DNA of 54,499 nt from CAYZXT01 sp964482515 (GTDB taxonomy: Bacteria; Elusimicrobiota; Elusimicrobia; FEN-1173): positions 1-54,499 of the forward strand of contig CAYZXT010000016.1 in the NCBI GenBank assembly GCA_964482515.1, written 5' to 3'. Position numbers and translations under genes: made by a program. The notes under the pieces were generated by a model. That model saw nothing but the letters and a program-made list of their open reading frames with translations, was not told the origin of the DNA and made no database searches. Shown here piece after piece: positions 42,275 to 51,400 of this stretch (position 1 is its first letter; every line of letters begins with the position of its first letter).

Positions 42275-42331
42275 CGTTATTCACCGCCGCCGTCTAACTT
42301 CCCGTCTTAATCTTAAAATCCAAAAACTCAT

Positions 42332-42403
42332 GTCATGGATCCCGTCTAAACATCCCTTTCCACAAACAGGGACCATGCCTAGCGGCAAGGTTCCGGGATG
42401 ACG
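42332..42403. repeat. dispersed palindromic repeat, copy C
   Basis: GTCATGGATCCCG at the left end and CCGGGATGACG at the right end are inverted, and an inner CATCCCT...AGGGACCATG adds a second hairpin. The left 20 or so bases match copy A (25801-25823). It fills the gap between the DUF423 gene and the 3' end of the giant gene. Confidence 0.65.
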
Positions 42404-42407
42404 CAAT

Positions 42408-45400
42408 TTAAGCCGACCTCTCTATGGCCTCGGCGATGGCGCGCAGCGCGTCCCAGTCCGCCGGGCTGAGCGGCATTTGCTTCAGCCATTCCTCTATCGC
42501 CACAACAACCGCGCCGCGGATGGAATGTTCGTTCAAGATATCCACGTTCGCAGTGCGCAGCACGCGCAGGCCGAAGGGGGAGACCAGCCGGAGCAGTCCT
42601 TCTTTTGCGCGATCCAAGTCAAAGGTGTAACGCTTCATCCCGCCGGGATGCGCGGCCTGTTCCCGGAACGCGTCCCGCGCCAGGAAGGTTTTCACGTTCG
42701 TGATTTCACGTTCCCGGATGATCGCGTCGATGCGGTCCTTCAGCGAAATATTTTGCATGGCCAGCACGCCCACCGGCCCTCGCGCCGCGCGGTAATGGTC
42801 CGCCACCGCGTCCACCAAACCTTCCAGGTCCGGCGTTTCTTCCGTCACGGGGACCACCGTCGATCCTTCGCCCAACATCGCCGCCAAATGTTCGACTGTC
42901 CGGTCGACGCCGCCGTTTTTCAGCCCCAATTCTAAATCGGAAGAACGCAGCAGCTCGTCCATCAGGCGGGCTTTCTCGTCGGCGGAGATCTCTTGTCGAT
43001 CGAGATCGTTGACGCGCGTCATCATTACCCGGAGATTGTCCTCGGGGTTGTTTGGATGAATTGTCATTTCTCCCCGTCCCGTCCAGAACTCGGCGGCGAA
43101 GGCGAGGGGGTTCGCCGCGGCCACAGCTTTTTGCGCCGAGGCGGTTCGTGCCAACATTTCCGCGAAGAACAGCGGCACGGTCAATAGAAAGATCGGAAGC
43201 AGGAGGAACGCCGACATGAGGGAAAGCGACGGGGCTTGGAGGGCGACCGCGCCTCCTGCGGCCACGGCCAAAACGAGAAGGACGTTGGCGGATTTTCCGG
43301 CGAAGGAATTCGCCGCGAAGCGGGTGCGGGCGACGAGCAGGGCGATGACCGCAATCGCGAGGACGGCGAGCTTCGCCTCCGTGGGAGCTGCCGCGATGGC
43401 CTGCGCGGCGCTATTGATGATGTCGGCAAAGGACGCAAACCCGTCCGGTTGGGACGTGGATCTCATAAAAAGATCTTCTCCCGGAATCAACAGCGCGGCG
43501 GTGAGGGAAAGATGTCTGTTTTGTCTCGCGGTTTCTTCCAATTTGTCCAGTTCCACGTCGGCCAGCTTGAGAAGTTCGTTGAACCTTTCATAAGGAACAT
43601 CGAATCCCAAGGTTTTAAGCATATCCCGGGTTTCACGGATGTCTCTTTCTCCCATCCTCTCCGCGACAATGGGATGCTCTTTTACATAGGCTTCGGTATC
43701 CCCAACCCCGATGGCCTTTCCTCCGGGAACGGCCTTGATGTTTCCAATGTGTCCGTCATCCTTAGTGACCCAGCCCATCCGATGGCATGCCTTCATTACC
43801 ATCAGAGTGTAGAGAATGACGGCTTCATCAACCGGAAGTGCCATGTTTCGCGGGAAGATCCGCTCCAAAGTGCGTCGTGAATCTTGACGGTTTTCATCGC
43901 GGAAGAAGTTGTCGTGCAATCGAAGGCCATCGATGTAGCTGTAGCCGATGATGAGCAGGGGGGCCTCACGGCTGAAACGCAATTTTCGACCGTATAATCT
44001 GAAATCACCATTCGCTTCAATGATGAAATAGGGCGCGGCCATGACGGTGTTGACCCCGAAGCGGCTGGTCATTTCTAGAGGAAAATCGAAGCCGTTTTGA
44101 AACAGCAGATGTCTCCACGGGTCCTCTCCGGGCATTTTTATTTCCAACATGGTGTCTATGTTGGATCCGGAGAAGTTCGTTTCAAGGAAGATGAACCTTC
44201 GGAAAGAATGGCTGATCGGGGTGACGTAAATGCGGGGAGCAATCTGAAAAACGAGGTCGTTTCGCCCGGCCGCTTCCAGCGGTAAGTGGCCGCGGAAATC
44301 GCGATATGAGTAAAAAAGCCTAAGTTCGGAAAGGGCTTTCAGCAGCGGCTCCAAGTTCTCGGGATTGGAAAAGAGGCGCATGAGTTGCGAGGTGTTCTCA
44401 AACGACCGCGCTTCGAAATGGTTCGCCACGCGGATGATGGGGCGTTTGTTGGAACGGGAAAGAGACAGTGGAATCTCGGTCATGTAGCTCTGAACGATTT
44501 TCGAATATAACCCGGGCTGTCCGCTGAATTTCGACTTAATCAATTCGATCGCCTTTTTCACGTGCTGGGGGCGGTCGTCGACCCAATCCCGGCGTGAAGG
44601 AACGTGTCGGGCGATTTCCACGTAGCCTTCGGCGTCCATGAGTTCCTCGATCCGGGCGATGGCGGCCTTCAGTCGTTTCGCGATGATCGGGGCCGAGGCA
44701 GGAATGACCCTCGAGGGATCGGCGGGAAGATTGTTGGCGAGCGCGCTCAGTACGGCTCCCGGCGACTTCGCGGCGGCCAATGCTTCTTCAAATGGATCTT
44801 GGCGTGTGCTGGCAAGGGGGAGATTTTCCTGTCGCCCTATCCATCGGTTGATTTTGCCGGGGAGCAAAGAGCGTTTAAGTAAACGCGCGAGGTTGTATTC
44901 ACGATGGCTCCAGTAGGCCCAGGCGGCGGAAGCGGTCAACAATAGGGCTGATGCCACGGCTCCGACCGGACCCGCGGCGACGAGGAACGGCGCGAGCGTC
45001 CAAGACAGCGCGAGCGGGCCGAAGAAGACGACGCCGAGGCGGAGGATCTTGCCGAGGGCCTCCCTCCTGGACGGCGCGCCGGGCGTCCCGAACTGAAAGA
45101 AGAGGAGGGACGGTTTGTAGGAGGCGGACGCTTCCGCCGCGGTCCCATAGTCGTAGGAAACGCTGATGTCGGAATCCGGACGGACGGTGTTCTTCAGGAT
45201 GACCAGGCGGGCGCGGTTTTTTCCGCCGTGAAAATCGTAGACGGGATCGGTTTTTGGGTTTGCCGCCGCGTAAGCATAATGGGCTGCCGCTTCATGTCCT
45301 GGGGGGGCTTCAGCCAGCGCCGCGCGGTATTGCTCGCCGGTCACTTTGCCGAAGGAGGAAGGGCTTAGGGTGATGAGTCTCTCGCCGGGGTTTTCTTCGC

Positions 45401-48400
45401 GGGCGATCCAGGCGGCCGCGCCGCGGAACAGCTGGCCGGCGATGTCGACGGCTTTCAGGGCCGGCGGAAGGTCGTCGCGCGGAAGCCGGCCGATGGAATA
45501 GAAAACGGAGGAATCCGTATCGGGGTTCCGGAAGCTGATCCGCGCCGGATCGGAGATTTGTTGCCAGGTGAATTTGCCGAGCGCCGCCGGGTCGCCGCCG
45601 GTCTTTAGTTTGACGCGGAACATCACGCCGACGATCCTTCCGTTGGCCTTGGCCAGGAAGACATTTCCCTGCGCGATCAATTCACGCAACTTCGACTCAT
45701 CGTAGAGGCGGACGATGGGCTGTCCCTTTTCCAGAAGATCAAATTTTTCCCAGGACGCTTGATGGACCGCCAGGGCTTCCGCGGCGTCATCGACCGTCGC
45801 CGGAGAGACCGTCAGCGGCATGTAGACGCCTTCCCGGTGCATCCAAAGCCATGTCCCAAAAAATAAAGCCGACTGCAGTAGGCCGGTGACGAGCGCCGTC
45901 GCCCCGTCGGCGTAGAAGGGCGGCGGAGCGTGCATCAAGGCGAACCAGGCCAGGGCGGCGATCCCCGATATCACCGCCGTGACCCCCGCGGCGAAGAGCG
46001 GCTCGAACCAGGGCGCGGTATTGACGGCGGACGATGAAGGGTCTCCGGCTTTTCCGCCGGATCCGCGTTCCAGCCATCTGTTCACAGCGAGCGTGAGGCC
46101 GGACAATGCTGCGGGTCGAAGCAGCGGGGCATTGGCGTTTCCGCTTATCGCGGGAGCGTCCGACGGAGCGCTTCTGCGCCCGAGGATTTCCGCCAGATGA
46201 ACTTGGGCGGCGAGGGCCGCAACGGGGTTGAACATTTCCGGGGTGAGTTCCCGGCTGTTGGGCGAATCGAAATCGACCATCGGAAGGGCGGTGGCGTCGG
46301 GCAGGGCTTCGACCAGGCCGTTGTCCTCCCGGAGGAATTTATAATGGGCCGTGAAATGGGGCTGGGTTCGAAGAGCGAAGGCGATGAGACCCCTTCTCGC
46401 GTTGGCCGACCAGAGGACCTTGAACAGGGGCCCGAACAGAGACGAGCGGTGTTCGTTGTTGAAGGCGCGGAAGGCCCTGGGCAGGGCGCGCGCCATCAGG
46501 AACCATTCTATTGGGGTGAACGGAAAATCGATGCGATGCACGAAATCATATTTGTGCTGCGATTCGGCCACCAGCGCCGTGGGATAGATGTCCGCCATGC
46601 CGACTTCTGCCGCTATCCGGTTGAGCAGGTCCCCCGCCGAGCCTTGGAAACCGGTGTCCACGAACACGACCTTGGCCCCGGGCGTCACCCCGTGTTCCGC
46701 CAGCCACTGGGCGGCGGCCGCCTGTTTTCCGTCGCGGTTCCCTCTGTTTGTGTTTTCGGCGGATACGGAATAGAGAATATTTTGCAATAGAGCGCGGGTC
46801 GCCGGAAGCAAATGGGCGTGGGTGGATTTGCCGGGTTCGTCGGCGTCGAAAGTCAGCCGGGCGGCGTCATAAAGAAGTTCCGCGTCGCGGCCCAGGAACA
46901 CGAACTCGTGTCTCGGATATTCCTTCTCCAGCCGCCGGACGGCACGGACGAGATAGGGGGAAAGGGCGTCGATCTCCCGGAGAGTTTCGCCAATGGCGGG
47001 CCGTTCGTGTCCGGCTGTTTCTCCCGTTTGGAGTATGGTTTCAACGGTGACGCCCTGCCGGACCAACTCGGCGACAGCCAGCGGATCAGGCCGCCTCGCG
47101 GGATTTTTCAGGATTTCGACGATCCTGCGGCGCGTGAACTCATCCGGCGTTTTTTCAACGCGGTGGGCCGGCTCCGAACCATCGCGGAGTATTGTCTTCG
47201 TTTCCCAGAAGTCCCCTCGGCGGAGGGAGGGAAAAACGAATCCAAGCCCGCTGAAGAACAGATCGAACGCGGGCAGGGCGAGGTTCGTGAGCGCGATGAA
47301 GAGGATGAGGTTGTGGAGAGTGAGGAGTTGAGCTGTGTCGAAAAAGAAGTTGCCGGCAATTGTCAGAAACACGAGGCCCAGAAGCAGGTTGGCGGCGGGT
47401 CCGGCGAGACGGAGGGCGATTCGTATTTTAGGCGGAGCGTTGGAGTCCTGAATATTGACGGCGCTCCAGAAATGGCCGATCCGGGGCCGATCGAAATCAA
47501 CGCCAAGGAAATTGGCCGCCAGAAGGTGGGCCGCTTCTTGGATCGGAATCGCCAGGCCGAAGACGATCCGCGCCGGAAGGTTTTTCAGCCAGGCCCAGTG
47601 GCCCGTGAAGAGCGTGGCGGTGAGGGAGGGCGTGGGGAAGATGGATCCCAGCAGATTCTCTTCTGTCTCATCTGGGCCTTGATCGATGCGCAGAGTTACG
47701 CTGAACATACTCTTGGAGCGCTGTTTAAGAATTGCTCCTTCTCCTAGGAGGCCCCAGAATTTTTGCGAAAGAGGGACTTTCGTTTGAAAAGAGCTGTTTA
47801 GCATGCCAACGATACGTCGTTTTGCACGCGAGGCGATTCCCTTGTTGCCTAAGAAAACGGCCCTGACGGAAGGACGCCTATGGTAGTACCTTCGAAGGAT
47901 TTCATCCGTTAATAAAAAGATCTGTTGAAATTCCGATTCATAGCGCTTATATGTCGATTTTGAGGAGCGCGAATAAAGCATGGGATAATGGATAGCCACC
48001 ACAAGATTGTTTGATACGCTATCGGGGTTCGTAACGATAAAATAGCCGACAAAGCAGGGCCAGAATCTGCCAGTGCTGATTGTTAAGTTTTGAGAATCTT
48101 CGCGAATGCGCATAATAAGACATTCGTTCATTGCGAAATCCTGATGCGCATTTTTATCAAGAGCTTCGATATCAAACGTTTCTACGGTCGGCCCGTAAAG
48201 AGATTGGTCGTGGGTCAACGTCGGGTAACCGAGCTTAATGCGTACGCCCGGGAGATTTGGATCATCCGTCAGCATTCTAGCGGCTTGTATGGCCGCTTCT
48301 TGGAGATGCGGAAGCAAAGTTCGTTGATCCATTGCCGATGTTTTCCTGGGGGCAACCGTCAGCGCCGCTTCCGCGAAGAAGGGATCCGCTCGTTGCAGCA

Positions 48401-51400
48401 AGACAATATTCCATCCATACCCGAGGATGTCGTCATCGTAGGGCTGTCCTTCCCACTTCTTTTTTTCCATCAACAGTTCTCTTAAGCGCTTCGAGAAAGC
48501 CAATCCAACCGGAGAAGAGAAAATATCGTGACGGACGAATCGGTGGCCTTTGACAGCCGTTGTGATCGCGTCGATATTAACCTTGCCGTTCGATTTATCG
48601 GGGCGGATGTAGGAAGGATCAAATGCCACAAATCCGTCCGGCTCCAGGAGCGTGATGAGGGAGGGAAAATAGTTGCCGGCTTGTTCGGCAGCGTCGAACC
48701 CGGACCGTTGAAGGTAGGCGTGTGCCCGTCCGCGGATGTGCTGCAATTTGTCCAGAAAAGTCTCTGGGTCCGTGACATCGCCTTGGATGAATTGGATGGA
48801 ATAGTCCTTCGTGTCCGCTGCCCTGCCGGAGTGGCTCCAACGGAATCTTAGAGTAACGGGATCGTCGGGGTTCTTTTGCTCCACATATATGTCTTTACGC
48901 TGGACGCCCATGGCTTTCAATTCGACTATGATGTTTCTCTCGACGTAGTCGATGCCTTGGCCCCAATATGAGCCCGCGTAGCCGGCAAAGAATTTTTCCA
49001 ACGCATAAGACTGGTCCGGAATCTCCTCAATGGTGTCCCAAAAGGTCAGCCAGAATCGCAACATGTCGGACGCGATCTTTTTTTGATCGATGAAATACCC
49101 TTCCGTGGCGTCCGTGGAAAGCAAGAAGCCGGAAATATCCGCCCCGGCGCAACCGTAGACGACGATCCGTCCCGGTGCGTGGTTCGGATTCAACACGAGC
49201 TGAAGTTCCCTGAAGATTCCTACGAAAAGGGAATGCAGGAGGGGGAATTGCGTTGGCCGGGCGTCGAGGCCGAGCGTTTCCTGGATGTCGGTCCATTCGG
49301 AACTTCCGAAATCCAAATCGGTCATCCGGGATAAGATGTCATCCTTAGGTTTTGTGAGCGCCGCTTCCGGGAACAAAACGATTTGCAGCGCGTGGGCGGC
49401 GAGGTGGAGAGCGAGGGCTGCGATGAGACCGATAAACAACACGGCGAGGAACGGCTGGCCGTACGCCGCGCCGAGAATTACTCCCACACCGGCGCCTATC
49501 CAAGTGAACAGTTGGATCCGCCGCAGCCCCACGGCGCGGGTGAACAATTGCGACGGAGTTTGAGAGGAGTGGTCTTTTCCGAGGAATTCATCGACAGCGT
49601 TCCGTACAAAGGCCAGCTTCCAGGGAAGGACGGCCGCCAGGGTTTGCGGCAGCTCCCTGAAGACGCGCGAGAATTTTCGGTCGGAGGAGGTCGCGGGCGT
49701 TTCCGTTTGGACACTTTCGGACACGAAATTCCCCTGGGCGTCGACCGCGAGGATTTTTTGACCGTTCGCTCCTTCGGCGTAGACGTCGCCGCGCGCGATG
49801 GAGAAATCGATTTCTCCCAGGTCCCAGGGTTCAATCAGGCGCGCGATGTCGGCGTCCCGCAGTTTCTTTCCCGCGCCCGGGCCGGTGAGCCAGATCTGCC
49901 GGGCGGCGATCAGCAGTTTGGCGCGGAACTGCGCGAAGGGGGAAATAGGATTTTGGGCGAGGAAGAGTTTTTGCCCTTCGAAGAGTTTCTCGAGCGGAGA
50001 TTTCTCGCGGGTGAAGACGGAGAGGTAAGCGGAGCCGCCGGCGGCGTCCACCTTCGTGATCTTCGGAATGACGCTGACCACGGCGACGCCGGCTTTTTTC
50101 AGTTCATCGGCCATGCCTTCGCTGTGGAATCCTCCGGTCACCAAAATCGCCGCCGGCATACCGTCCTTCGCCGAGGGCATCGCTTTTAGAAGATTTTCCG
50201 CCATGGATATGTTGCGGGCCTCGGCTTCGCGGTAGAAGGACTCGAAGGATGATAGATCCATTTCGGATCTCGGATTGCGGATTGCGAAGTTTTCTATGTG
50301 ACTTTGTATTTCATTCCGAAATCCGAATTCCGCACTCCGCAATTGGGAATATTCCTTCCATTCGTCCGGCGTGAGGGCGAAATCCAAAAGCTTCCCTTCG
50401 AGATAAAGCCGGCGGGACTCCGCCAGCAGGTTTTTTTCTTCCGGCGTTTTCGCCAAGGATTGAAAGCGGCTTTTTTCCAGATTGTGGAGGTCGCGCTGCA
50501 GTTCTTCCGCGTCGATCCCGTCGGCCGCCAGGACGTATTGGATGTAGCGGTCCATGGCCGGGAAACGCGTAAGTTCGATTTTCGCTTCGCTGCACAAACC
50601 TTTCAATTCCCCGTAGAAATCGGCGTAGCGGATTTGCCCCGATTTGTAGGCCAGGCTCAAACGCAATAGACGGTCCGATTGATCGTTCGACAGCCGCGCG
50701 GTCAACTGCCGCAGGAGTTCCGTACGCTCCCGTTCCACGGCGGCGAAATTGAGGGTTTCCTCCATGGCGAGGGCGCGGAGGAAAAGATTGATTGATTCCC
50801 GTGGGGATCGTTTTTTGTCCGTCTCCCCGGCGGAAGCCGGGGTCCAGCGACCAAGAGATTTCTGGATTCCGGTTTTCGCCGGAATGACGACTTCTTTCAC
50901 ATAATCCCCGAATGAAATCTTTCCGTCACGATAACCTTGGACTTTATTGTCGAAATCGAGCAGGGCGGGATTGAAGGCGGACGATTTTTCCCGCGCGAGG
51001 TCCTGCTCCCGCGCCCGCTGGTTTGCTTTGGCTGTTTTCTGAAGGGGGACCGAACGGCGGTAGGCGTCCACGTTGGCCGCGTGACGGGATGCGTCGTCGA
51101 CGCCCTGGATCGACGGAAGCGGTTTGCGCGCGAGGAAGGCCGCGTGCGCCGCGCCGGAGATCGCGTTCTCTTTGAGAAGAAAATCCGCCGCGAGACGGAC
51201 GGAATCTTGATCGTGAAAATAGTGGAACTGATTCAGATCGATGGGCCCGGAGGACCCTTCGAGCGCCAGGAGGTCGGCGGCGCCGTTGTCCAGGATCCCG
51301 CGGACCATCCGGCTGATATTGTTCTGGGCCTCGGCGTTCTGATGGACGTCCTGGATGTTGAGCACGATCGCTTTGGGCCGCGGGCCGCGGGGCAATTCGA

